DNA from: an uncultured Methanobrevibacter sp. | GTDB taxonomy: Archaea > Methanobacteriota > Methanobacteria > Methanobacteriales > Methanobacteriaceae | Assembly (NCBI GenBank): GCA_946611495.1 | Contig: CAMODR010000009.1 | Location: forward strand, 1-12,825 | DNA length: 12,825 bases | Direction: 5' to 3' | Shown here: positions 1 to 7,335 of the stretch, one piece after another | How positions within the stretch are numbered: position 1 is the first letter of the stretch | How the letters are laid out: each line of letters starts with the position of its first letter | Translations under genes and position numbers: made by a program | The notes under the pieces: generated by a model | The model's database searches: none | What the model saw: the letters and a program-made list of their open reading frames with translations, nothing else | What the model was told of the DNA's origin: nothing

Positions 1-388
1 TAGGTTCCTTAATACCAGATTCTTTTTTCTGCTCTTCAATTTTTGCTTTGGCTTCTTCCGGAGTTCTGACTCCCCACATCTGATAAAAGGTGTTCATATT
101 GAAAGGAAGGTTGTATAATTCGCCCTTGTAGTTGGCAACAGGTGAGTTTGTGTAACGGTTAAATTCAGCAAATTGATTGATGTAATTCCAGACCTCTTTA
201 TTTGAAGTGTGGAATATATGTGCACCATATTTATGGACATTTATGTTCTCTTTCTCTTCTGTGTAGACATTTCCACCAATGTGGTCGCGTCTTTCTATTA
301 CCAGACACTTTTTGCCTTTCTTAGTCATTTCATGTGCGAATACACATCCGAACAGGCCTGAGCCTACAATTAAATAATCATACTTCAT
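1..388 (-). CDS. glf: UDP-galactopyranose mutase, N-terminal part (runs off the window)
   Basis: This is the first 129 residues of a UDP-galactopyranose mutase, the cytosolic flavoenzyme that converts UDP-galactopyranose to UDP-galactofuranose for surface glycans. The start is ATG at 388-386. The protein opens with MKYDYLIVGSGLFG, the Rossmann FAD-binding loop, followed by an acidic strand end (VIERRDHIGGN) and the family hallmark YGAHIFHT at about residues 54-61. LPFNMNTFYQMWG follows near residue 93. All of these are classic Glf features. The gene continues leftward beyond position 1, so the C-terminal two thirds cannot be judged. A weak ribosome binding site (GAGATG) lies six bases before the ATG. 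It is divergent from the acyltransferase at 568, with a 179-bp shared upstream region. A decayed C-terminal piece of a second glf lies at about 2587-2737. Confidence 0.95.
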   Translation of the reverse strand, partial: MKYDYLIVGSGLFGCVFAHEMTKKGKKCLVIERRDHIGGNVYTEEKENINVHKYGAHIFHTSNKEVWNYINQFAEFNRYTNSPVANYKGELYNLPFNMNTFYQMWGVRTPEEAKAKIEEQKKESGIKEP

Positions 389-540
389 TGTTTACATCTC
401 ACAAATTTTTAAATTTAGTTATTATTATATTGAATCATATTATTTAAATATTTGATAATATTTACTCTATTGGACTGTCAAAAAATTCAAGACCCCTAAA
501 CTTATCTATAAATGAAGAAAAATTTAATTCTAATAAACCT

Positions 541-549
541 TTTATATTT
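541..549 (+). promoter_or_regulatory. TATA box of the acyltransferase at 568
   Basis: TTTATATTT is centred about 23 bases before the ATG at 568, and no Shine-Dalgarno-like sequence lies between them. This spacing suits an archaeal promoter that gives a leaderless or nearly leaderless mRNA. The call is by eye only. Confidence 0.45.
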
Positions 550-567
550 CTATAACAAACTATAAGT

Positions 568-1608
568 ATGAATAATAAATATCTTGAAAATGGTAATGTA
601 ACAAAAAGAGAAATTTGGGTGGATTATCTAAAAGCAATAGCTATTTTTTTAGTAATATTCCCACATCTTGGAGTGAATGATAAATTTTTTATCACAAGCA
701 TGATCATAAACATTCCCCTATTCTTTTTCTGTTCAGGATATTTATATAAGCAGATAGAAATAAAAAAAGCATTTAAAAAGTATTTTTATCGTTTAATAAT
801 ACCCTATATATGCTTTAACATATTTGAATTTGTATTTGAATCCTTATTAGAACATCACGAAAGTGCATCTGCATTCCTACATAATTTAATCTCAAATTTT
901 GATATAACTTACCTCATTACATTTTTCACAGTAGATGTGCATGGAACTCATTTTAACATGATGACATGGTACCTGATAGCATTATTTGTTGTTTTAATCC
1001 TATTCACCACACTAAAACAATATCTTAAAAACGATAAGCAACTTGTTGCAACCATGTTAATTTTAGTGGCTTTAGCTTACTTGCTAAATATGTTCGAATT
1101 ACAAATTCCTTGGGAAATTAATGGAGCTCTTGTTGGAATAGCATTTTTCTTTGTAGGATATTTGTTTAAAAAATACAAGTTACATGAATTTATGAGCAGC
1201 AATAATATTCTAAATTTTATCATATTAATTACGTTTCCATTGGTATCAGTAATCCTAGCTTTGAAAGGAAACAAATTCAGCTGGTTTGTTGGGGGCATTT
1301 ATGGGAATATATTACTATCATATGCATCCTCATTCCTATTATTATTTTTCATGATTTTAGTGACCTACACCCTTCAAAACAGGAATAAGCTCATATATTT
1401 AATAAGTGTTAACACTTTAACAATAATGGGTTTGGGAGTGAGCGCTATAAAATTATCCGATAAAACAATGAAATTAAGTAGTTTAAATACAGTTGACAAA
1501 ATAGTTTTAACAGCACTCATATTAATAATTCTTGCAATAGTTGGAGAATTATTAACCCGATATGTCCCTATTATTGTAGGTAGAAAAAAATTAAAAGAGA
1601 GTGATTAA
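568..1608 (+). CDS. Acyltransferase-3 family membrane protein (putative glycan O-acyltransferase)
   Basis: A 346-residue, strongly hydrophobic protein with about ten predicted membrane segments, which is the usual size of the acyltransferase-3 family. These integral membrane enzymes move acetyl or other acyl groups onto surface sugars or lipids. The N-terminal signature is present: WVDYLKAIAIFLVIFPHLG, with the family Asp (D19) and the presumed catalytic His (H33). Next come the short motif FFFCSGYLY (residues 52-60), a basic loop (KKYFYRLIIPY), and the WYL motif at 134-136. The last segment ends in a basic cytoplasmic tail. The substrate cannot be read from the sequence. Its place beside glf suggests modification of a galactofuranose-containing or other surface glycan. 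The gene has no clear ribosome binding site. It is followed by about 1.2 kb without an intact gene. Confidence 0.8.
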   Translation: MNNKYLENGNVTKREIWVDYLKAIAIFLVIFPHLGVNDKFFITSMIINIPLFFFCSGYLYKQIEIKKAFKKYFYRLIIPYICFNIFEFVFESLLEHHESASAFLHNLISNFDITYLITFFTVDVHGTHFNMMTWYLIALFVVLILFTTLKQYLKNDKQLVATMLILVALAYLLNMFELQIPWEINGALVGIAFFFVGYLFKKYKLHEFMSSNNILNFIILITFPLVSVILALKGNKFSWFVGGIYGNILLSYASSFLLLFFMILVTYTLQNRNKLIYLISVNTLTIMGLGVSAIKLSDKTMKLSSLNTVDKIVLTALILIILAIVGELLTRYVPIIVGRKKLKESD

Positions 1609-1879
1609 TCCATTCTTAAAAGAAAATAAGAGTTCTTTCCTAAAAATTAATATACTTGGGTAATTCCATAATTCAAAATAAAGTTAGATTTGTTAAATAA
1701 AGAGTACGGTTCATAAATTAAAAAAAAATAATAAAATAGTCATATTAGGGCATCATATGAAACCATTAATTCTAGCATTCTAAGAACAAACTACCGTAAA
1801 AAGATAATACAAGCGATTAATTATCCATAGAACAAAAAAATTTCCTAATCAAAGATGTCTCCACTTAAAATTAACATAA

Positions 1880-2319
1880 ATTAAATTCAAAGCCCAGATA
1901 GGAAAATATATTATTTCAATCAAATACAAAAACTTCTGAAGAAATCTAAACTTAATTCCATTTAAATAATTAATTGAAAAAAGAAATAATTTCAGAATTA
2001 AAAATATTTTGTCAGATGAAAATCTAACAAAAAACAGATATGAGGTAATTTAAAAGAAGAAAATTCATTAGAAAACATAATTCAAATATTTCAAGAATTT
2101 TTATTAAAAAACACTTCTGAACATTATTTTTAATCAGGCAAAAGATAAAGCATTAAAATTAATCAAGAAAGACCAGGAATATTCAAAGAATAAAACAAAA
2201 AATATAAAAATTAAAAAGGAGTTAAAAAATTACAGAAGTTAGATAATTCTATTAGATTCAAATAACGGATGTCTTCTTGCTTTAGAAAAATAGGTAATAT
2301 ATTAAGAAAATTAAACTGA
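1880..2319 (+). pseudogene. Decayed C-terminal part of a glycosyltransferase with coiled-coil tail
   Basis: No open frame survives, but fragments in shifting plus-strand frames read like the tail of the coiled-coil glycosyltransferases found elsewhere in the window. Around 2003-2110 the pieces ILSDENLTKNRYEVI and NSLENIIQIFQEFLLKN appear. From 2132 a frame gives NQAKDKALKLIKKDQEYSKN and then the lysine-rich NIKIKKELKNYR. At about 2250-2319, after one or two small indels, the sequence resembles LDSNxW followed by FRKIGNILRKLN and a TGA at 2317-2319. The order basic coil, Ser-rich SW turn, LRK-rich end matches the intact genes at 10448-12813. The upstream border is uncertain: the catalytic domain is not recognisable, and 1609-1880 shows nothing I can assign. 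The reading is by eye and needs a translated search. Confidence 0.55.
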
Positions 2320-2457
2320 TTCGATTAGATATTCAAGGACAATGTAGGATAGAGAAATCATAATAATGGAAAACAAATCATCAAACAATATAATATATTG
2401 GCTTTTTCGTATCAGATGAAATTTTTATTCAAAAAATTTAATAATTTAAAAATCTAA

Positions 2458-2512
2458 TAATAATATGGAGAATAGTTATCACATCTCAAATTAACACTAT
2501 TCTCCATTATTA
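2458..2512. terminator. Inverted repeat between two convergent gene remnants
   Basis: GGAGAATAGT (2467-2476) and ACTATTCTCC (2496-2505) are perfect 10-base inverted copies around a 19-base loop. Pairing resumes outside a two-base bulge with TAATAAT (2458-2464) and ATTATTA (2506-2512), giving 17 pairs in all. It lies between the 3' end of the plus-strand glycosyltransferase remnant and the 3' end of the minus-strand glf remnant. That is where a bidirectional terminator would sit. No long T run follows, so an alternative is a small mobile-element scar. Confidence 0.4.
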
Positions 2513-2586
2513 AAAACCATTATCTTATTCTAAAAGCCCAATATAATCACTCTGTTATCTTACATTATTCTGAAAAAATCATCAGA

Positions 2587-2737
2587 TTATATAGTTTTAG
2601 TTTCCTTGATGAATTCACATATCAAAATATTGGTACATCCGTCTTCCACGGAAGATTATGTTTTCATCATCTACCAATTCTTCATACTTCTCGTAAAGGG
2701 AGGAATTATTCTCATCATTTACAGGATAATAAAGTAA
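2587..2737 (-). pseudogene. glf: C-terminal remnant of a second UDP-galactopyranose mutase
   Basis: Read on the minus strand, 2731 to 2618 translates without a stop to a peptide starting YYPVNDENN, continuing LYEKYEELVDDENIIF and RGRRMYQYFDM. This closely follows the conserved Glf C-terminus (YYPVND-NN-LY-KY-EL---ENVIFGGR---Y-YYDM). A TGA at 2615-2617 interrupts it. After a one-base shift the frame resumes with EFIKETKTI and a TAA at 2587-2589, as expected for the terminal helix. Upstream (2738-2809) the similarity fades into IIRKLL and then nothing, so the FAD-binding and catalytic portions are gone. It lies in the same orientation as, and directly downstream of, the phosphonate operon, about 70 bases past the dehydrogenase stop. 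It is probably a leftover of a rearrangement, not a functional gene. Confidence 0.82.
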
Positions 2738-2809
2738 TTTACGAATAATTTTAAATATATTTGTTAATGTTTGAAGAATATTGATTTTTTACTATATGAA
2801 TATTAAACC

Positions 2810-3892
2810 TTATTTATAACAACAATTTAAAATATCTTGAATTTCTTCTTCATTGAAAACAATTGGATTATTATCCATTCGTCCTCCAGTAGTAGCTAAC
2901 TTAACAATATTTGGTATTTCTTCCTTTTTAACTCCAAAATTTTTCAAATTAATTTTTTCACCTGAAACAAGTTTAAACCAATCAAATACTTCATCCAAAC
3001 TATCAACACCAAATGATTCTAAAAATAATTCTTTTTCTTTCAAGTAATCCCAGTTTCTTTTTAATATTTCAAATAGGGTTATTGACACAGCAAATCCATG
3101 ATTAATCCCATAAAGCATAGTTAAAGGATAGGATATTGAATGTGCCGCAGTTGTTCGAGTATTGGAAAATGCAAGTCCTGCAAAAAAGGAACCCATTAAC
3201 ATCTTCTGCCTATACTCCAAATTATCCAAATCTTCTAAAACTAATGGCAAATATTTGCTAATTATTCTAATTGAGTCTCTTGCAAGCACTCTGGTGTATG
3301 AATTTGAAGCATTAGACCAATAGGATTCCATTGCATGAGCCAAAGCATCCAAACCAGTAGATAAAGTTAAATCATGCCCCATTGTAGAAGTAAGCTCAGG
3401 AACTATCCAAGATTCAAATGGATATAAATAATCTGCATCGATGGAGTATTTTTTCAAATTATCCATATCCCATATTGTCGCCCATTTAGTGCATTCAGAT
3501 CCTGTTCCAGCAGTGGTGGGAACTGCTACAATAGGAATATTTGATTCATTTTCCAAATATTTTTTAGATTTGATTAACTCCAGCACGTCTTCATCATTGT
3601 ATTCATATAATGCAGAAATTGCTTTTGCAAGGTCAATCGAACTTCCACCACCAATAGCAACAATCAAATCAGGCCTGAAAATCTTATCCAAAACTTTCTC
3701 GACCAAATGAATATCGGGATTAGATAAACTTTCATCTAAAACTTGAAAGCTTGAAACATCCAAATCAAAAGTATTAATTACTCTTTTAGAAGCAATAAGC
3801 AGAGTATTACTATCAAATTCTTTTAATCTATTTTTTAACTCTTTCAAATTATACTCATGAAATTTAATGGGAACGTTATAAATCCAATTCAT
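2810..3892 (-). CDS. Iron-containing alcohol dehydrogenase, probable phosphonoacetaldehyde reductase
   Basis: A 360-residue group III (iron-dependent) alcohol dehydrogenase of normal family length. The nucleotide-binding turn GGGSSIDLAK is at residues 81-90, the PTTAGTGSE motif at 125-133, and all four expected metal ligands are present: D182, H186, H251 and H265. Overall it resembles PhpC-type enzymes that reduce phosphonoacetaldehyde to 2-hydroxyethylphosphonate with NAD(P)H. The substrate is inferred mainly from context: the start codon overlaps the stop of the phosphonopyruvate decarboxylase gene by four bases (ATGA), and PEP mutase lies just upstream. Removing the aldehyde makes the unfavourable mutase step productive. 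An AGAGGTTGG ribosome binding site sits inside the end of the decarboxylase gene, suggesting translational coupling. It is the last gene of the operon. Another alcohol substrate cannot be excluded. Confidence 0.85.
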   Translation of the reverse strand: MNWIYNVPIKFHEYNLKELKNRLKEFDSNTLLIASKRVINTFDLDVSSFQVLDESLSNPDIHLVEKVLDKIFRPDLIVAIGGGSSIDLAKAISALYEYNDEDVLELIKSKKYLENESNIPIVAVPTTAGTGSECTKWATIWDMDNLKKYSIDADYLYPFESWIVPELTSTMGHDLTLSTGLDALAHAMESYWSNASNSYTRVLARDSIRIISKYLPLVLEDLDNLEYRQKMLMGSFFAGLAFSNTRTTAAHSISYPLTMLYGINHGFAVSITLFEILKRNWDYLKEKELFLESFGVDSLDEVFDWFKLVSGEKINLKNFGVKKEEIPNIVKLATTGGRMDNNPIVFNEEEIQDILNCCYK

Positions 3893-5004
3893 AAACCCAA
3901 CCTCTTTTTAAATTCATTCTTATTTTCATTTGGTGTTGTGGTCGGCCTACCCAGATCTTTTCTAGAAGAAATATCTACATCAATATTTAAAAATACAGGT
4001 CCTTGATCTTTAATAAACAAAGGCAATACCTCTTTCAATTCATCAAGGTTTCTTGCATTGTACACTTTATAGTATCCGCAGGATAAAACCAAGTCTTCTA
4101 TTTCTATCTGATTCATAATTGTTGGAAGTCCTCCAACGCTTTCATGGGCAGAATTATTAAACATTACATGATAGAAGTTTTCAGGTTTTTTAGAGCCAAT
4201 CAAAGCAATGGAACCCATATGCATCAACAACGCACCATCTCCATCAAAACAAAAGACTTTTTTTTCAGTATTTAATGCAACACCCAATGCTATGCTTGAA
4301 GAATGGCCCATTGAACCAACTGTTAAAAAATCATTTCCATGCCCTTGATTCAGAGCTTCGCGATATTCAAATAATTCTCTTGAAGACTTCCCTGTAGTGG
4401 AAACAACAATATCCTCTTCAGTTAAATGATCCACAATTGTTTGAATTGCCTGCTCTCGTGTAAGGATGTTGTCATTTTCTTTTTTAATCTTATAATCCTT
4501 AAATGCTTTTTTAGATACCACAATTGCTACGCTTTCACCATTATTTAACTTTTCAAGGAAATCATTTTCAAATGCATCTACTAACTCATTGAACTCAGAA
4601 TCTTTTGTAATATTGATATGGGATATATCCAATAAATCCAATAAGTCAGGCGTAATCGCACCCTGCTTAATGTGCTGAGGTTCATCATGAACTCCAGGTT
4701 CTCCTCTCCAACCTATGATATAAATTATAGGAATGGAATAAACTTTTTCATGAGTTAGAGATGTTACAGGATTAACAATATTTCCAAGGCCGGAATTCTG
4801 GAGGTAAACAACCGGATATCTGTCTGTTGCAAGATTATATCCTGTAGCAATAGCTAATGCATTTCCTTCATTAGCTGCTATTATATTTTCACAGTTTTCT
4901 TCGACATAATCACAAAATGAAGATAATTGGGAGTCCGGAACTCCGGTGAAAAAACCAATATCCCTGCTTTCAAAATAACTAACTAAATCTTTAACATCAA
5001 TCAT
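3889..5004 (-). CDS. ppd: Phosphonopyruvate decarboxylase
   Basis: A 371-residue thiamine-diphosphate enzyme that decarboxylates phosphonopyruvate to phosphonoacetaldehyde, the irreversible step that pulls phosphonate synthesis forward. The N-terminal pyrimidine-binding domain has GVPDSQLSSF (21-30) and the catalytic Glu in AANEGNALAIATGY (E46). The loop WRGEPGVHDEPQH (99-111) is characteristic of Ppd. The C-terminal domain has VGSMGHSSSIALG (229-241) and the ThDP/Mg motif GDGALL (255-260), completed by the NNSAHES segment (283-289). The related sulfopyruvate decarboxylase of coenzyme M synthesis is a likely confusion in methanogens. The single-chain length and the neighbouring PEP mutase and dehydrogenase argue for phosphonopyruvate. 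The gene starts four bases after pepM with a GAGG ribosome binding site in the end of pepM, and overlaps the dehydrogenase by four bases. Confidence 0.92.
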   Translation of the reverse strand: MIDVKDLVSYFESRDIGFFTGVPDSQLSSFCDYVEENCENIIAANEGNALAIATGYNLATDRYPVVYLQNSGLGNIVNPVTSLTHEKVYSIPIIYIIGWRGEPGVHDEPQHIKQGAITPDLLDLLDISHINITKDSEFNELVDAFENDFLEKLNNGESVAIVVSKKAFKDYKIKKENDNILTREQAIQTIVDHLTEEDIVVSTTGKSSRELFEYREALNQGHGNDFLTVGSMGHSSSIALGVALNTEKKVFCFDGDGALLMHMGSIALIGSKKPENFYHVMFNNSAHESVGGLPTIMNQIEIEDLVLSCGYYKVYNARNLDELKEVLPLFIKDQGPVFLNIDVDISSRKDLGRPTTTPNENKNEFKKRLGL

Positions 5005-5008
5005 GTTT

Positions 5009-6304
5009 TTATTCCTCAGGAATTAGTGTTAAAATCTCTTTAATAGATAAGCATTTATCATCCACTTCTTTTGATCTTTCATTTTCAAGAATTAGCTTGG
5101 CTGTTTCCTGCATTGCAGGATAAGCACTTCTAATTAAATGATTTGCATAAATAATGATATTTACTCCTTTTGCTGAAAGCTCTTCTTCATAAACTTGGTT
5201 ATATGAAGTTGGAACAACCACCAAAGGAATTTCGGGTGCAAATTCTCTAAATTTATCGCAAAATTCAAATATTTCATCAGGCTGCTTTTCACGACTGTGA
5301 ATCATGATGCCATCAGCACCCGCTTTAATATATGCTTTTGCTCTTGAAAGGGCATCTTCCATACCTTGCTTCAAGATTAAACTTTCAATTCTTGCAATAA
5401 TCATGAACTCATCGGTTTTAAGGGCGCTCTTACCTGCATGCAACTTCTCACAGAAGTGTTCAATGCTATCTTGTGTTTGTTCGACCTCTGTTCCAAATAG
5501 AGAATTTTTTTTCAAGCCTATCTTGTCTTCAATAATTATAGCGGATACTCCCAGTCTTTCTATGGTCTTGATATTAAATACAAAATGTTCTATCAATCCG
5601 CCGGTATCTCCGTCAAGAATAATTGGCTTTGTTGTCACTTCCATTATTTCATTAATTGTGTTTATTCTTGAAGTCATGTCAACTAGTTCAATGTCCGGTT
5701 TTCCCTTTGCCGTTGAATCTGTCAAGCTTGAAATCCACATTCCATCAAATGAGTTGATTTTTTCATCTTTCTGTACTTGAGTATTTTCGACAATCAATGC
5801 TGAAAGCCCATTATGTGCTTCCATGATTCTAATTGTTTTTTTAAGTGATAAAAGTTTTTTAAGTTTTCCTCTTCTTGATTCAGGGATTGAATCTGATTGT
5901 TTGATGATGCTGTTGATTTGATCAATGCTGACATCCTCTGTATATGGAATTTCTATCAGTTCTCCGCCCCATCCCTTTAAGGTCTCAATAACACTTTGTC
6001 TTATCTGGCTTTGAGAACCTTCTTTCCAGTCATCACCATGAAAAACATAGTCTGGCTTTAATTGATTCAAGTTTTCAGTATAATCCAATGTCTTCTGGGG
6101 AATTATTTCTTTTACTCCAACAATGTTTTTAATTATTTCACATCTATTTTCATAATTCAAGACCGGCAGTCTTTTATATGTTGCTATTGCCTCATCAGTT
6201 AAAACTCCGACAGTCAAATCTCCATATTCTGATGCTTTTTTAATTAAATTGATGTGTCCATGGTGTAGAATATCCGCGCTTACTGCAATATATACCTTTT
6301 TCAT
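5009..6304 (-). CDS. pepM: PEP phosphomutase fused to an N-terminal cytidylyltransferase-like domain
   Basis: A 431-residue two-domain protein. Residues 1-135 form a cytidylyltransferase-like fold of the glycerol-3-phosphate/TagD type, with HHGH (14-17) for the HxGH motif and GDDW (90-93). The usual RTxGxSTT motif is altered to YTEDVSID (121-128), so activity of this domain is uncertain. Residues about 155-425 are PEP phosphomutase, which rearranges PEP to phosphonopyruvate and forms the C-P bond. The mutase signature EDK-x5-NS is intact (E259, D260, K261, N267, S268), as are DGDTGG (231-236), R305 in IARIES, and H336. Together these separate it from isocitrate-lyase-like relatives. The ATG overlaps the stop of the upstream nucleotidyltransferase by four bases (ATGA). 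Fused nucleotidyltransferase-PepM proteins are known in bacterial phosphonate loci where the product is put on polymers or lipids. Confidence 0.94.
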   Translation of the reverse strand: MKKVYIAVSADILHHGHINLIKKASEYGDLTVGVLTDEAIATYKRLPVLNYENRCEIIKNIVGVKEIIPQKTLDYTENLNQLKPDYVFHGDDWKEGSQSQIRQSVIETLKGWGGELIEIPYTEDVSIDQINSIIKQSDSIPESRRGKLKKLLSLKKTIRIMEAHNGLSALIVENTQVQKDEKINSFDGMWISSLTDSTAKGKPDIELVDMTSRINTINEIMEVTTKPIILDGDTGGLIEHFVFNIKTIERLGVSAIIIEDKIGLKKNSLFGTEVEQTQDSIEHFCEKLHAGKSALKTDEFMIIARIESLILKQGMEDALSRAKAYIKAGADGIMIHSREKQPDEIFEFCDKFREFAPEIPLVVVPTSYNQVYEEELSAKGVNIIIYANHLIRSAYPAMQETAKLILENERSKEVDDKCLSIKEILTLIPEE

Positions 6305-6993
6305 TTTATCAACTCTTTAATTCTATTTAAATCTTCAACTGTGTCTATTTCCTGACATAAATCTCCCTTAATGTCTGTTGGAGTTATAGCAATCTCATCT
6401 GATAATGCATTTTCTGCATAAACATTAACTTTTCCATCCATACAGAATTCACGGATATTATTTTTCCAAATTTTCCAATCTTCTTTTTTTATTTTGTAGA
6501 ATGGCTGGCAAGCAACTGCATCATCATCAAAATATTTGGTTGAAATGCATTTAACTTTATTGTCTTCTATTTTTGCTTTAAAATCATCCTTTGGAAGGGG
6601 AATAGTTGAATCTGTAACAACTGTTGTTACTTTTGAATTTATAATTTTCTCTGCCACTTCATCTGAAAATACTAAGTCCCCATGCACCAAAATTACATCA
6701 TCATCTATATCAGGAATTAAATCAATTGATTTGATATAATTGGTTGTTCCATATTCTGGATTATGAATGAATTTAAATGAAATATTTGAAAAATTATTTG
6801 CATAATTTTCTAAAACAAGATTTAAATAACCGGTAGTGATGATGAATTCATCGATATCAAATTTTGATAAAATTTTTATGGCTCTTGAGAAAATAGTTTC
6901 ATTTTCTGTTATCTTAACTAATGATTTAGGATTATTTTTAGTTAATTCTTTTAATCTTGTACCCATTCCGGAGTTTAAAATAATAATTTTCAT
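6301..6993 (-). CDS. LicC/PntC-like nucleotidyltransferase, probable phosphonate cytidylyltransferase
   Basis: A 230-residue GT-A-fold sugar-phosphate/choline-phosphate type nucleotidyltransferase. The N-terminal loop is LNSGMGTRL (residues 6-14; usually AAGxGTRL), followed by NPKSLV (21-26), YGTTNYIKSI (81-90), the metal aspartate in HGDLVF (D106), and a late EIDTVEDL (215-222). This arrangement resembles CTP:phosphocholine (LicC) and CTP:2-aminoethylphosphonate (PntC) cytidylyltransferases. As first gene of the operon it would activate the phosphonate, most plausibly 2-hydroxyethylphosphonate, to a CMP conjugate for transfer to a glycan or lipid. Substrate and nucleotide are inferred from context. 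A sugar-1-phosphate substrate is the main alternative. There is no Shine-Dalgarno sequence before the ATG, but a TATA-like element about 25 bases upstream suggests a leaderless transcript. Its stop overlaps pepM by four bases. Confidence 0.85.
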   Translation of the reverse strand: MKIIILNSGMGTRLKELTKNNPKSLVKITENETIFSRAIKILSKFDIDEFIITTGYLNLVLENYANNFSNISFKFIHNPEYGTTNYIKSIDLIPDIDDDVILVHGDLVFSDEVAEKIINSKVTTVVTDSTIPLPKDDFKAKIEDNKVKCISTKYFDDDAVACQPFYKIKKEDWKIWKNNIREFCMDGKVNVYAENALSDEIAITPTDIKGDLCQEIDTVEDLNRIKELIK

Positions 6994-6996
6994 AAT

Positions 6997-7037
6997 ATAA
7001 CTATATAGTTTATATAATAAATAACTATAGAGTTTAT
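6997..7037 (-). promoter_or_regulatory. Promoter and paired palindromic boxes of the phosphonate operon
   Basis: Two 17-base copies that differ at one position, ATAACTATATAGTTTAT (6997-7013) and ATAACTATAGAGTTTAT (7021-7037), lie 24 bases apart just before the first operon gene. The core of the first, AACTATATAGTT, is a perfect palindrome. The second has one base changed. On the minus strand TTATATAA lies between them, about 18-25 bases before the ATG at 6993, and can serve as TATA box. Repressor operators flanking a TATA box would fit. Low-complexity AT sequence is the alternative. Confidence 0.5.
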
Positions 7038-7040
7038 TTT

Positions 7041-7319
7041 TTTAAATTTCTTCTGATTTTTATCGTTTTCGCACAACCTAGTTTATCATATTAAAATACA
7101 AAAATTATAGCGGTTAATCAAACTTCATTATAGAGGAGTGACAAATACTATATGTGTCAGGAAAAAAATTAATCTTGAAACAAAAAATTAAAGCATTTAG
7201 AGCTTGCATGCTATTAATGAAACCATAAAATTTTCATCGGATACAAATCAAGCGTAGTTTGGGTTTTTACATGATGATAACATTAAAAAGCAATACTTTT
7301 TATCGATATATATAGAGTG
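7041..7319. other. Gap between phosphonate operon and IS; possible short gene remnant
   Basis: No intact gene. On the plus strand a good ribosome binding site (GGAGTGA, near 7134-7140) is followed by ATG at 7152, but the frame stops after six codons. In the next frame a broken reading runs to the IS edge at 7319 with three stops, including pieces INLETKN, SLHAINETIKFSSDTNQA and FGFLHDDNIKKQYFLSIYIE. This may be the 5' part of an old gene cut by the IS. I do not recognise it. Confidence 0.25.
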
Positions 7320-7335
7320 TTGGCAGAAATTATTT
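7320..7335 (+). repeat. Left terminal inverted repeat of the IS
   Basis: TTGGCAGAAATTATTT, the exact inverse of 9108-9123. It marks the left boundary of the element. Confidence 0.85.

Noticed and set aside
3889..5004. Sulfopyruvate decarboxylase of coenzyme M synthesis, expected in methanogens and related to this protein.
   Set aside because: This is one full-length chain with the WRGEPGVHDEPQH loop, and it is embedded between PEP mutase and an alcohol dehydrogenase. Phosphonopyruvate decarboxylase is the better call.
5304..5780. 158-codon plus-strand open frame opposite pepM.
   Set aside because: It lies antisense to a well-supported gene with intact catalytic motifs, has a Ser/Ile-rich composition typical of a shadow frame, and has no ribosome binding site.
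7138..7158. TGACA...TGTCA inverted repeat near the possible remnant.
   Set aside because: Five-base arms are expected by chance. There is no second copy at the other promoters in the window.
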